NCBI RefSeq assembly: GCF_018919395.1
Contig: NZ_JAHLME010000006.1
Location: 62,001-126,000 of the forward strand
Origin: Geomonas azotofigens
GTDB taxonomy: Bacteria > Desulfobacterota > Desulfuromonadia > Geobacterales > Geobacteraceae
Direction of reading: 5' to 3'
Length of the DNA stretch: 64,000 nucleotides
Shown: positions 52,571 through 60,970 of the stretch, piece by piece
Layout of the letters: each line of letters opens with the position of its first letter
Numbering within the stretch: position 1 is the stretch's first letter
Position numbers and translations under genes: made by a program
The notes under the pieces: generated by a model
What the model was told of the DNA's origin: nothing
Database searches by the model: none
Seen by the model: the letters and a program-made list of their open reading frames with translations, nothing else

Positions 52571-53758
52571 ATGAACGATCCCCCCGACGGTGGTTGGTCG
52601 CGCGGCGAAACCTTTCTGCAGTTTGTGAGGCGACGCGGCGTCAGCAGACGCGAATTCCTCTCCTTTTGCGGCAGGATGGCGGCCTGTTTCGGCGCCGCGG
52701 CCGCCCTGCCTCCCGGTTCCCGGGCGCTGGCCCGGGAGATGGCCGGAAAACTCTCCGCGGCCCGGCGCCCCAGCGTCATCTACCTGCAGTTGCAGGAGTG
52801 CACCGGCTGCCTGGAAAGCCTGCTCCGCTCGGGGAGCAGTCCCATCGACCGGCTGGTCCTGGAACAGATCTCGCTCGACTACAACGAACTGCTGATGGCC
52901 CCTTCGGGCGACGCCGCCGAGGCGGTGCTGCGCGAGGCCAGCGACCGGCCGCACCTCCTCTTGGTGAACGGCTCGGTCCCACTGGGCCAGAACGGCGCCT
53001 TTTGCACCATCGGCGGTGACTCGGCCGAGAACCTGCTGCGGCGCGCGGCGCGCAAGGCGAACGCCATCATGGCGGTGGGTGCCTGCGCCGAGTACGGCTG
53101 TGTCCAGGCCGCCTCCCCCAACCTCACCGGCGCGGTCGGGGTCGCCCAGGTGATCACCGACCGGCCGGTGGTGAACATCAGCGGCTGCCCCCCCATCGCC
53201 GAGACCATCACGGCCACCCTCACCTACTACCTCGCCTATGGACACACGCCCCCCCTGGACGGCATGGGGCGCCCCCTCTTCGCCTACGGGCAGAGGATCC
53301 ACGACAAGTGCCCGCGCCGGGCCAGTTTCGATGCCGGGCAGTTCGCCGAGCGTTTCGATGACGAGAACGCCCGCCGTGGGTACTGCCTGTACCGCCTCGG
53401 CTGCAAGGGCCCCGCCACCTTCGCCCCCTGCGCCACGGTGGAGTGGAACCTGGGGCAGAGCTTCCCCATCAAGGCCGGGCATCCCTGCCTGGGCTGCACC
53501 GAGCGCGATTTCTACGACCGGATGACCCCTTTCTACCGCAGGCTCCCCGGCTTCGTGGTCCCGGGGCTCGGGGTCGAGGCGACCGCCAACACCGTCGGCG
53601 TCGCGGCCGTGGCCGCCTCGGTGGGTGGCGTGCTGGTGCACTCCGCCGCGACCGTGATCGCGAAGAAGAGAGCGAAAAAGGCGCAGCCGGAAACCCTGCC
53701 GCTGGCTGTTTTGGGGGACACGGAGAAGCCGGCGCGGGACGAGGACCAAAAGACCTAA
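52571..53758 (+). CDS. hyaS: [NiFe] hydrogenase small subunit, Tat-exported, membrane-anchored
   Basis: A 395-residue small subunit of a group 1 uptake hydrogenase. A Tat signal (RRGVSRREFLSFCGRM) directs folded export; C-terminal residues about 345-365 (TVGVAAVAASVGGVLVHSAATVI) form the membrane anchor. Cysteines for the three Fe-S clusters are in place: CTGCLE, GACAEYGC and SGCPP (proximal), then HDKCPRR, CLYRLGCKGP, CATVEW and HPCLGC (medial and distal). The start at 52571 is chosen because AGGAG lies about 12 bp upstream and the Tat signal is then normally placed. The gene order small, large, cytochrome b matches the Hya hydrogenase of Geobacter. Its stop codon lies inside a repeat element. 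Confidence 0.93.
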   Translation: MNDPPDGGWSRGETFLQFVRRRGVSRREFLSFCGRMAACFGAAAALPPGSRALAREMAGKLSAARRPSVIYLQLQECTGCLESLLRSGSSPIDRLVLEQISLDYNELLMAPSGDAAEAVLREASDRPHLLLVNGSVPLGQNGAFCTIGGDSAENLLRRAARKANAIMAVGACAEYGCVQAASPNLTGAVGVAQVITDRPVVNISGCPPIAETITATLTYYLAYGHTPPLDGMGRPLFAYGQRIHDKCPRRASFDAGQFAERFDDENARRGYCLYRLGCKGPATFAPCATVEWNLGQSFPIKAGHPCLGCTERDFYDRMTPFYRRLPGFVVPGLGVEATANTVGVAAVAASVGGVLVHSAATVIAKKRAKKAQPETLPLAVLGDTEKPARDEDQKT

Positions 53759-54007
53759 CGCAAAGACGCGGAGGCGCGAAGGCGCGAAGAGAGGCGTGTT
53801 TTAACGCAAAGACGCAAAGGCGCGGAGAAATCATCTTTTTCGGAAACGCTTCAAGTCGCTCTTCTTTGCGCCTTTGCGGCTTTGCGTTGGAATTCGGTTT
53901 ACACCAATGCAAGAGCCAGAAGGGAGGGAGCAGTGGGGAGATGCCGCAGTCCGGTTTCTCCCGATGGGCTTTTCTTTGCGTCTCGGCGCCTTTGCGTCTT
54001 TGCGTTG
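53756..54007. repeat. AACGCAAAG-type repeat cluster between hydrogenase subunit genes
   Basis: Two direct copies (53756-53781 and 53802-53827) and two inverted copies (53864-53888 and 53974-54007) of an element built on TAACGCAAAGACGC. The first copy begins with the stop codon of the small subunit gene. The inverted arrangement allows long RNA hairpins in the 273-bp spacer of an operon whose genes normally nearly touch. No gene is encoded here. Confidence 0.85.
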
Positions 54008-54031
54008 AAGGTTTTACAAAAGGAGGTCGCG

Positions 54032-55747
54032 ATGGCCAAGGAGCGAATCGTCATCGACCCGATCACCCGGATCGAGGGGCACCTGCGCATCGAGCTGGAG
54101 GCGGACGGGGGGAGAATCGGCAACGCCTGGGCCTGCGCCACCCAGTTCAGGGGGATCGAGAGGGTACTGCAGGGACGCGACCCGCGCGACGCCTGGGCCT
54201 TCGCGCAGCGCATCTGCGGGGTCTGCACCGGCGTGCACGCCATCGCCTCGGTGCGCACGGTCGAGGACGCCATCAAGTGCAAGATCCCCCCCTGCGCCGA
54301 GCTAATCCGCAGCCTGGTCTCCGGCATGGCCACCCTGCAGGACCACGTGATGCACTTCTACCACCTGCACGCCCTGGACTGGGTCGACGTGATGAGCGCG
54401 CTCAAGGCCGACCCCGCCGCCACCTCCCGCCTGGCCGCCTCGCTCTCCCCCTGGCCCAACAACTCCGCCACCTGGTACCGCGAGGTGCAAAAGCGGGTGG
54501 CCGATTCGGCGGGAGGGGGCTTGGGCATCTTCGCCGGCGGCTACTGGGGGCACCCCGCCTACCGGCTCCCCCCCGAGGCGAACCTGATGGCGCTCGCCCA
54601 CTACCTGGAGGCACTTTCCTGGCAGCGCGAGGTCATCCGCCTGCACACCATCTTCGCCGGCAAGAACCCGCACCCGAACTACCTGGTGGGGGGGATGGCC
54701 TGCTCGATAAACCTCGACAACCAGATCGCCATCAACCAGGTGCGCCTGGACGAGATCGCCGGCATGATCGACCAGGCCAGGCGCTTCGTGCTGGAGGTCT
54801 ACTACCCGGACATGCTCGCCATCGCCTCCTTCTACCCGGAGTACGCCGCCATCGGCGTCTCCTCCCCCACCCTGATCGCCACCGGGGAAAGCGCCTACTC
54901 CTGCTCGGGGGCCCCGGCGGGGGGCGTGTTCCCGGCCGGGGTGCTGCTGGACGGGAACTACGGCGCGGCGCACCCCTTCGAGCACAAGAGAATCGCCGAG
55001 TTCATCTCCTCGGCCTGGTACAGCCAACCCGAGGGAGACCGGCAGGGGCTCCATCCCTGGCAGGGGCGCACCGAGCCCCACTACACCGGCCCCACGCCCC
55101 CCTTCAAGGAGCTCTCCGACCACCCCAAGTACACCTGGTGCAAGGCGCCGCGCTACGACGGCCGCGCGGTGCAAGTGGGGCCCAACGCCCGCATCCTGCT
55201 CGCCCTGGCCCAGGGGCACGCCGAGACGGCCCAGCTCGCCGGTGAGGGGCTCGGCAAACTGAAGGCCGGGGTCGAGGCGCTCAACTCGACGCTTGGGCGC
55301 ACCTACTGCCGGGCGCTCGAGTCGGTGCTCCTGGCCCGGCGCATGGACCAGTGGTTCGCCCAGTTGAACGACCGGATCCGCTCGGGAGACGTGGCCACCT
55401 TCAACCCGGAACTCTGGGAGCCGGCCAACTGGCCCCGCCAGGCCCAGGGGATGGGCTTCATGGAGGCGGCCCGGGGGACGCTGTCGCACTGGGTCGAGAT
55501 CGAAAACGGGCGCATCTCGCGCTACCAGGCCGTGGTCCCCAGCACCTGGAACAGCTCCGGCCGGGACCCCGGCGGCCAGATGGGGCCCTTCGAGCAGGCC
55601 CTGGCCGGCGACGGCACGCATCCGCTCTCCGACCCAAAACGCCCCATCGAGGTGCTGCGCACCATCCACTCCTTCGACCCGTGCGAGTCCTGCGCCGTGC
55701 ACATGGTGGTCCCCGGTGGCGGCGGGGTGGAGGTCAAGGTGCAATGA
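54032..55747 (+). CDS. hyaL: [NiFe] hydrogenase large subunit
   Basis: A 571-residue catalytic subunit. The N-terminal motif RICGVCTGVHAIAS and the C-terminal motif DPCESCAVH supply the four cysteines that bind the Ni-Fe(CN)2CO centre. After the final His a tail of 14 residues (MVVPGGGGVEVKVQ) would be removed by a maturation endopeptidase. With the small subunit it oxidises H2 on the periplasmic side. AAAAGGAGG gives a strong ribosome site. The stop overlaps the start of the cytochrome b gene (ATGA). No maturation protease gene follows in the operon, unlike the usual Hya layout. Confidence 0.96.
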   Translation: MAKERIVIDPITRIEGHLRIELEADGGRIGNAWACATQFRGIERVLQGRDPRDAWAFAQRICGVCTGVHAIASVRTVEDAIKCKIPPCAELIRSLVSGMATLQDHVMHFYHLHALDWVDVMSALKADPAATSRLAASLSPWPNNSATWYREVQKRVADSAGGGLGIFAGGYWGHPAYRLPPEANLMALAHYLEALSWQREVIRLHTIFAGKNPHPNYLVGGMACSINLDNQIAINQVRLDEIAGMIDQARRFVLEVYYPDMLAIASFYPEYAAIGVSSPTLIATGESAYSCSGAPAGGVFPAGVLLDGNYGAAHPFEHKRIAEFISSAWYSQPEGDRQGLHPWQGRTEPHYTGPTPPFKELSDHPKYTWCKAPRYDGRAVQVGPNARILLALAQGHAETAQLAGEGLGKLKAGVEALNSTLGRTYCRALESVLLARRMDQWFAQLNDRIRSGDVATFNPELWEPANWPRQAQGMGFMEAARGTLSHWVEIENGRISRYQAVVPSTWNSSGRDPGGQMGPFEQALAGDGTHPLSDPKRPIEVLRTIHSFDPCESCAVHMVVPGGGGVEVKVQ

Positions 55748-56931
55748 GCCTCTATCGGATACCGGAGTCGGAGATACGCATCGAGCTGGGGGACCCCGTT
55801 CCCTTCGCCAAAAGAAAGCGCCGCGACCTCCTCGTCGCCGCCGCCCTGGGCGCCCCCTTGGGCACCCGGGATCCCGTCGATCTCGCCCTTTTGAGCGCCG
55901 CCTCCGGGAAGGAGGACCTGCGCCACTACCAGCAGACGGGGTTCACCCCCCTGGAGCCGCGCCTGGCGCGCAGCGTGGCCCGGGTGCGGCGGCTCGATTC
56001 GGGGGAGGAGGCGCTTTTCGCCCGCGGCGAGGTCGATACCATCCTCTACCTCTGCCACCCCGACCAGGCGACCCGCTACCGCGCCGAGCTCCAGGCGGAG
56101 ATGCAGATGACGCACGGGTTCCGGGCGCTGGGCATCGGCAGGGGCACGGTGTCCCCGGACGGGAGTGAATCGTGGGAATTCCTCGGTTACATCCCGGTGC
56201 GGGCCACCAGGCAAAAGAGCCGGCGCAGCGAGGAGCCGGGGGATTTCAACTACGTGCCGGTGTGGGACTGGCAGCTGCGCGCGCTGCACTGGCTGGCGGT
56301 GCTGTTGATCGTGGTGCTGTCGGTGACCGGGCTTTTGATGGGGAGCAGCCGCTTCATCTACGGGGTGACCGATGGCTACTCCAACTACCTGAGCTGGCTG
56401 CGACTCGCCCACTTCGTGGCGGGGTGGCTCCTGCTCTGCGCGGCCATCCTGCGTATCGCCGGGCTCTTCCTCGCTTCGAACCGGTTCCAGCGCTGGTACG
56501 CCCTGTTCCCGGTGCGGGTGCGCGACCTGAAGAACCTCATCCAGGTGGCGCAGAATTACCTGTTCTGCCGCTTCGACCGGCCGCCGCACTATATCGGCCA
56601 CAACCCGCTGCAGCAGGTCGCCTATACCGCCATCTTCGCCGTCGGCCTGCTCGCCCTGGTCACCGGTTTCGCCCTGTACGCCCTCTACGATCCGCAAAAC
56701 TGGTTTTTCGGTTACCTGGTCCGCTTCGACGAAGTGGTCGGGGTGCAGTACCTGCGCCTGGCCCACCAGTTGATCATGTGGATCTTCCTCGCCTTCATCC
56801 CGATCCACGTCTACCTCTCGGTCCGCGCCGACACCGTCGAGCGCGAGGGCGCCCTCTCGTCCATCGTGAGCGGCGGCCGCTGGTGCCGCAAGGGGACCAG
56901 GTTCGAGGACGGCGAGGCAATGGACCATTGA
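55744..56931 (+). CDS. hyaB: Hydrogenase b-type cytochrome subunit with N-terminal P-type ATPase N-domain-like region
   Basis: A 395-residue protein. Residues 170-395 are a Ni/Fe-hydrogenase diheme cytochrome b with four membrane helices and the expected histidines: His182 (LRALHW), His223 (LAHFVAGW), His341 (LRLAHQLIMW) and His355 (PIHVYLSVRAD). It passes electrons from the small subunit to the quinone pool. Residues about 13-152 resemble the nucleotide-binding domain of P-type (H+-type) ATPases: GDPVPF, DPVDLALLSAA, YQQTGFTPLEP, ARGEVDTILYLC where KGAPxxILxLC is usual, HGFRALGIG and WEFLGYIPV. The ATPase phosphorylation domain (DKTG) is absent. The fold match is from my memory of the family and needs a profile search. 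No other gene fits the N-terminal stretch. Confidence 0.85.
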   Translation: MSLYRIPESEIRIELGDPVPFAKRKRRDLLVAAALGAPLGTRDPVDLALLSAASGKEDLRHYQQTGFTPLEPRLARSVARVRRLDSGEEALFARGEVDTILYLCHPDQATRYRAELQAEMQMTHGFRALGIGRGTVSPDGSESWEFLGYIPVRATRQKSRRSEEPGDFNYVPVWDWQLRALHWLAVLLIVVLSVTGLLMGSSRFIYGVTDGYSNYLSWLRLAHFVAGWLLLCAAILRIAGLFLASNRFQRWYALFPVRVRDLKNLIQVAQNYLFCRFDRPPHYIGHNPLQQVAYTAIFAVGLLALVTGFALYALYDPQNWFFGYLVRFDEVVGVQYLRLAHQLIMWIFLAFIPIHVYLSVRADTVEREGALSSIVSGGRWCRKGTRFEDGEAMDH

Positions 56932-57059
56932 CAGTAGCGCTGCACCTCCACCACGGTATCCATCTCCTCACCCAGAGCGAACACGGGGCGCCCGCCGCGC
57001 CCGGCAGCGAAGTAGCAGCTGAAGCACCCGCTCCCCCCCGGGAGAGGGGACTCAAAACG

Positions 57060-57095
57060 AAAAAGGCCGCGCCCGGGAGGGGTGCGGCCTTTTTT
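57060..57095. terminator. Rho-independent terminator between hydrogenase operon and ferredoxin gene
   Basis: AAAAGGCCGC (57061-57070) pairs with GCGGCCTTTT (57084-57093), with A-runs before and T-runs after; it can serve both convergent transcripts. Confidence 0.88.
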
Positions 57096-57115
57096 ACGCG
57101 GTGCGTGCAGGGGTA

Positions 57116-57307
57116 TCAGCGCCAGTGAATGCAGCTCACCGGGCAGACATCCACGGCGTTACGTTGGATCTCGTCCTCCGAAGCGCCGGCCGGATCATAG
57201 GCCTCCGCCTTGCCGTTGTCGGCGAAACGGAACACTTCCGGCACGTTGTCCGTGCAAAGACCGCAGCTGATGCAGACATCTTGATCGACCCAGGGTTCTT
57301 TTGCCAT
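57116..57307 (-). CDS. Single-cluster [4Fe-4S] ferredoxin
   Basis: A 63-residue ferredoxin with CISCGLC near the N terminus and VCPVSCIHW near the C terminus, giving the four ligands of one [4Fe-4S] cluster; a further Cys (PVSC) could form the disulfide seen in one-cluster ferredoxins. It is a low-potential electron carrier of the cytosol; the partner is not shown by the context. A ribosome site (GGAGG) precedes the ATG. Confidence 0.92.
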   Translation of the reverse strand: MAKEPWVDQDVCISCGLCTDNVPEVFRFADNGKAEAYDPAGASEDEIQRNAVDVCPVSCIHWR

Positions 57308-57346
57308 GGTAGTACCTCCAGTTTTTGATGGTGAAAGCGTCGAGCG

Positions 57347-57694
57347 CTACATGATGCTATCGGCAAGCCTTTTCCTTTGCTCTTCCAGTTTCTCCTGGGC
57401 CTTTTCCAGGGCGGCCAGCAACATCTTCTTGGACTCCTTGGTAAGCCCTTCCTTTTCCTTGAGGAAGTCGGAGGCGCGGTCGCTGGCGCGGTCCACGAAG
57501 TCGGACACGGTTTCCGCGAAGTCGCTCACGGCCTCGTTGGCCTTGCCGCTGACCTCATCAGCCAAGGACGCCAAGTACTTCCGTGTCTTTTTCCCGGCCT
57601 GGGGAGCCAGCAAAAGCGCAAGACCAGCTCCGATCAGTCCGCCCACTACCAGTTTCACCATGCACCCCCCTTCGCAGCACTCTTTATGTCCCAT
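57347..57694 (-). CDS. YtxH domain protein with Cys-rich N-terminus
   Basis: A 115-residue protein beginning MGHKECCEGGC, then a YtxH membrane segment (KLVVGGLIGAGLALLLAPQAGKKTRKYL) and a long amphipathic helix (SDFAETVSDFVDRASDRASDFLKEKEG...). The ATG at 57694 is supported by GGAGGAG 6 bp upstream. It is transcribed toward the convergent terminator with the ferredoxin gene after it. Compare the YtxH protein at 8489-8764; this one has three extra cysteines, which may bind metal or be oxidised. Confidence 0.8.
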   Translation of the reverse strand: MGHKECCEGGCMVKLVVGGLIGAGLALLLAPQAGKKTRKYLASLADEVSGKANEAVSDFAETVSDFVDRASDRASDFLKEKEGLTKESKKMLLAALEKAQEKLEEQRKRLADSIM

Positions 57695-57801
57695 ACCGTC
57701 TCCTCCGTCCCGCTGGTTTTGAACAACAGCGGTAATACTACCAATAAAATTAGGTTCGTCCAATTTTATGAAAAGCTCGTTTCTTGCCACTGACACAAAA
57801 T

Positions 57802-57991
57802 GCAAAATCCCCCCTGTCACCCCTTCGCAAAGGGGGGGACCCTGGTTCATCTGCAACCCTTCGTGGGACGTAAAAGCCGTCTGGGAGCTCTTCAGAGGAT
57901 GCCGAGGGAATTAAAGGCATGTTGGCCATCAAGTGCTGCATGTGACCTCGCGTTCCCCCGTTTGCGAAGGGGGACAGGGGGGATTTGCCTT
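57802..57991. repeat. Inverted pair of G-rich dispersed repeat, copies B and C
   Basis: Copy B (57802-57838, inverted) and copy C (57953-57991, direct) of the element at 10780-10801, containing CTTTGCGAAGGGG and GACAGGGGGGATTT. The two arms face each other across about 115 bp and could form a large hairpin. The 57695-58129 gap holds no gene; the predicted promoter of the next operon must lie after 57991. Confidence 0.7.
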
Positions 57992-58129
57992 GGCCAGACG
58001 AGACCAACAAAGCGCGGGCGTCCCCCTCCCCTTCTCGGGTCTCTCTCGGATTTTCTCCGTGGTCAATGATTTTAATTTTGTGTAAGATGGCGGATCGACA
58101 CAGGTACACCGGCAAAGGAAGGACGCGAC

Positions 58130-59191
58130 ATGAACGTGGAACAGATGAAGATCGTGGTGAAGGAGATCCTCTCCAAGACTGACCTCACCCCCTGCGTGGT
58201 GGGACACCGCGGCGTGGGTAAGAGCGCCGGCATCCTGCAGGCCTGCCGCGAGCTGGACAGGCGCTACGTCTCGCTGCGTCTCGGGCAGATGGAGGTGGGC
58301 GACCTGGTCGGCATTCCGTTCAGAAACGGCGACGTTATGCAGTGGTCGCGCCCGTCGTGGCTCCCCGGCGACGAGGACGCCCCCACCGTGGTCCACTGCG
58401 ACGAGCTGAACCGTGCCCAGCAGGAGGATACCCTGCAGGCGATCTTCCAGTTCGTGGAGCCCCCCGCCGAGGGGATGCTGCGCGCCATCCACACCCACAC
58501 CCTGTCCCGCCGCCACAAGGTGGTGGTCAGCATCAACCCGCCCGACGGGAGCTACCAGGTGGCGACCCTTGACCGCGCCCTCGTCGACCGCATGGTGATG
58601 CTCTTCGTGGAGACCGATTACCAGTGCTGGGCCCGCTACGCGCAAAAGCGGGAGTTCGCCGGCGAGGTGCGCCAGTTCCTGGCCGGCAACCACGGCTTCC
58701 TCGCCAAGCAGGGGATGCCGATGGAGATGCAGGTGGAGCCGAGCGAGCGCGCCTGGGAGATGGTCAGCGTGCTCAAGAAGAACTGCCGCTTCCCGGCCGA
58801 ACTAGAGATGGAGGTCTACTCCGGCATCGTCGGCAAGGAGGCCGCCATCGCCTTCATGCGCTGGCTCTCCGACCGCAAGGGAAGACCGGTGACGGCGGAC
58901 GAGGTGCTGAACGACTGGTCGGCCGTGGCCGCCCGGGCCGAGGCGCAGCGCGACGACGTGCAGGCCGCCACCATCAACGACCTCTCCGCCCTGCTCCAGG
59001 TCTCCCCCGAACTCACCGGGGAGCAGGAGGACAACCTGGTCGCCTACATCGCCGTGCTGCCGCGCGATCTCCGTTTCGGCTTCGTGAAGTCGCTCCTCAA
59101 GATCCCCGCCGTGGCGCTGCTTCTCGTGAAGGACAAGCACGACGCGGTCATCTTCGACGCCATGCAGGCGATCAGCCAGCAGGCCGGGTAA
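58130..59191 (+). CDS. MoxR/dynein-type AAA+ ATPase
   Basis: A 353-residue AAA_5-type ATPase. Walker A is GHRGVGKS (25-32) and Walker B is VVHCDELNRA, with the sensor and arginine-finger region following (VVVSINPPDGSYQVATLDRALVDRMVMLF). MoxR ATPases act with von Willebrand A partners to insert cofactors or remodel protein complexes. It lies 3 bp before the VWA-domain gene, so the pair is typical. The substrate complex is unknown. AAGGA precedes the ATG. Confidence 0.9.
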   Translation: MNVEQMKIVVKEILSKTDLTPCVVGHRGVGKSAGILQACRELDRRYVSLRLGQMEVGDLVGIPFRNGDVMQWSRPSWLPGDEDAPTVVHCDELNRAQQEDTLQAIFQFVEPPAEGMLRAIHTHTLSRRHKVVVSINPPDGSYQVATLDRALVDRMVMLFVETDYQCWARYAQKREFAGEVRQFLAGNHGFLAKQGMPMEMQVEPSERAWEMVSVLKKNCRFPAELEMEVYSGIVGKEAAIAFMRWLSDRKGRPVTADEVLNDWSAVAARAEAQRDDVQAATINDLSALLQVSPELTGEQEDNLVAYIAVLPRDLRFGFVKSLLKIPAVALLLVKDKHDAVIFDAMQAISQQAG

Positions 59192-59194
59192 GCC

Positions 59195-60367
59195 GTGTCG
59201 CCCGGCACGCTGCAAAACGCCGTGGTGCGGCTTTTAAAGGAGCGCCCCTTCTACGGCCACTTCCTGCTCAACCTGCGCCGCGAAGAGCGACCGCTCTCCG
59301 GAAAGCCTGCCGGCGTCACCATCCGTAACGGCACCCCGACCCTCGCCGTCGATCCCGCCTCGTTCTCGCTCCTCAGCTTGTCGGAACAGCAGGCGCTCCT
59401 CGAGCACCTGGTGAAGCACCTTTTGCACCTGCACATGCTGCGCGGCAAGGGGAAGAACAGCCACGACTGGGACCTCTGCTGCGATCTCGCCATCAATCCC
59501 GATACGCCGGGGCTCCCGGAAGGTGGCGTGTACCCGCCCCAGTTCGACCTCCCCGACGGCCTCGCCGCCGAGGAATACTACCGGCTGCTGGTACGCCCCT
59601 TCGACATCGGCAACCTGGCGGGAAGCGGCTTCGGCGACGAGGCGCAGGAGATCGAGGGCGCCTCGGGAGCGGGCCGGGATCCGGCCGGGGCCTCCACGCT
59701 GGACGATCACGCCATCTGGAGCGACGCGGACAGCACGCCCTTGCCGCTTGCCGAGGAGATGCTGCGCGCGGTGACCCGGGAGAGCCTGCGCGGCAGCGAC
59801 GGCGAGGCGCCGGCCGAGGTACGCGCGGTGGTGGACGCCCTTTTACGCCCTTCCCCCATCCCGTGGCGCCAGGTGCTGCGCCAGTTCGTGGCCACCGCCG
59901 GCAGGATCGGCAGGAAGAGCACCTGGATGCGCGTGCACCGCCGCTTCGAACACGACACGCCGGGGTCGCGCAAGCGCCACCGCCTGACGCTGCTGGTAGG
60001 GATCGACGTGAGCGATTCCACCGACATCGTGGAGCTCAGGGAAGCCTTCGCGCGGGAACTCCTGCAGATCGCCCGGGGGCGCGACGCCGCCATCACCGTG
60101 CTCTACGCCAACAGCCGCATCCAGCACGTCGAGGCCTTCAAGGGAACCGCCTTCGTGCCGGAGCGCTACGACGGCGGCGGCTTCACCGACCTGCGCCCCG
60201 TTTTCGAGTACGCCAAGACCATGCATCCCCTCCCCGCCGCGGTCATCTATCTCACCGACGGCATCGGCCCGGTACCGGAGCAGATGGAGCTGCCGACCCT
60301 GTGGGTCCTGACCGCCGAAGGGGAAAAACCGGCCCCCTGGGGCATCGAACTGAGACTGGAGGTTTGA
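59195..60367 (+). CDS. DUF2201/VWA-like domain protein, metallopeptidase-like N-domain without catalytic Glu
   Basis: A 390-residue protein starting at GTG (59195). The first part resembles the putative metallopeptidase domain of DUF2201 (LSLSEQQALLEHLVKHLLHLHMLRGKGKNSHDWDLCCDLAINP), in which the HExxH site reads HLVKH, so the catalytic glutamate is missing. After an acidic, variable middle comes a VWA-like domain (about 265-390) starting LTLLVGIDVSDSTDI, with a DxSxS metal site, and ending AAVIYLTDGIGPVPE. It is the expected partner of the upstream MoxR-type ATPase. The start context has no clear Shine-Dalgarno, so translation is probably coupled. Confidence 0.85.
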   Translation: MSPGTLQNAVVRLLKERPFYGHFLLNLRREERPLSGKPAGVTIRNGTPTLAVDPASFSLLSLSEQQALLEHLVKHLLHLHMLRGKGKNSHDWDLCCDLAINPDTPGLPEGGVYPPQFDLPDGLAAEEYYRLLVRPFDIGNLAGSGFGDEAQEIEGASGAGRDPAGASTLDDHAIWSDADSTPLPLAEEMLRAVTRESLRGSDGEAPAEVRAVVDALLRPSPIPWRQVLRQFVATAGRIGRKSTWMRVHRRFEHDTPGSRKRHRLTLLVGIDVSDSTDIVELREAFARELLQIARGRDAAITVLYANSRIQHVEAFKGTAFVPERYDGGGFTDLRPVFEYAKTMHPLPAAVIYLTDGIGPVPEQMELPTLWVLTAEGEKPAPWGIELRLEV

Positions 60368-60372
60368 ACGAT

Positions 60373-60783
60373 ATGGAAGAGACGACATCGGCGCCGATGA
60401 CCGCCGAATCGGTGGGAGAGATATTGAGGGAGGCGGGCGCGCAGGTGATGGTGCGCTCCGGGCGCAGCGAGAACTACAGCGCCCCCAGGGAATTCTCCTT
60501 CGAGGTGAAGGCGATCTTCGACAACGGCATGGCCCTGCACGTGGTGGCGCGCCAGTTCAACTACCGCGACCCGTGGGAGGCCGAAGGTAGGATCAACGAC
60601 CACGTGGACGTGATGCTGCTGCGCGACGGCGCGCTCACACCGCTCCCGAAGGGATACCCCTATTTCCAGGGGATCGACGAGGAGTGCGGCCTGGACGAGG
60701 CGATGCTGCGCGAGGTGATCGACTGCGTGCGCACGGTGAACCCGAAGTTGTACCTGTTGCAGGAGATGACCGGGGACCTGTAA
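60373..60783 (+). CDS. Third gene of MoxR/VWA operon, unknown function
   Basis: A 136-residue protein with no recognised domain. It has an N-terminal helix (TAESVGEILREAGAQVMVRSG), a middle of strands (EFSFEVKAIFDNGMALHVVARQF, DHVDVMLLRDGAL) and a C-terminal helix (LDEAMLREVIDCVRTVNPKLYLLQEMTG). No signal or membrane segment. It starts 5 bp after the VWA gene, so it belongs to the same operon and may be a substrate or accessory factor of the MoxR/VWA machine (inference). Confidence 0.7.
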   Translation: MEETTSAPMTAESVGEILREAGAQVMVRSGRSENYSAPREFSFEVKAIFDNGMALHVVARQFNYRDPWEAEGRINDHVDVMLLRDGALTPLPKGYPYFQGIDEECGLDEAMLREVIDCVRTVNPKLYLLQEMTGDL

Positions 60784-60970
60784 GGCCTTGGGATTGAGTG
60801 GTAAAAACCAGCCACTCACATTGATTACTTAAGCTGTGCTGTTAAACTTCCGATAATGTGTATGAAGTTGCATACCTTCTGTCATAGCGGGAGCCGCATT
60901 CGCTATCGGAGCGACTCCGGATCTATCGCGGTAAGCTCCAGATTCAATAGAAGATCGCAGGAGGGACGTG

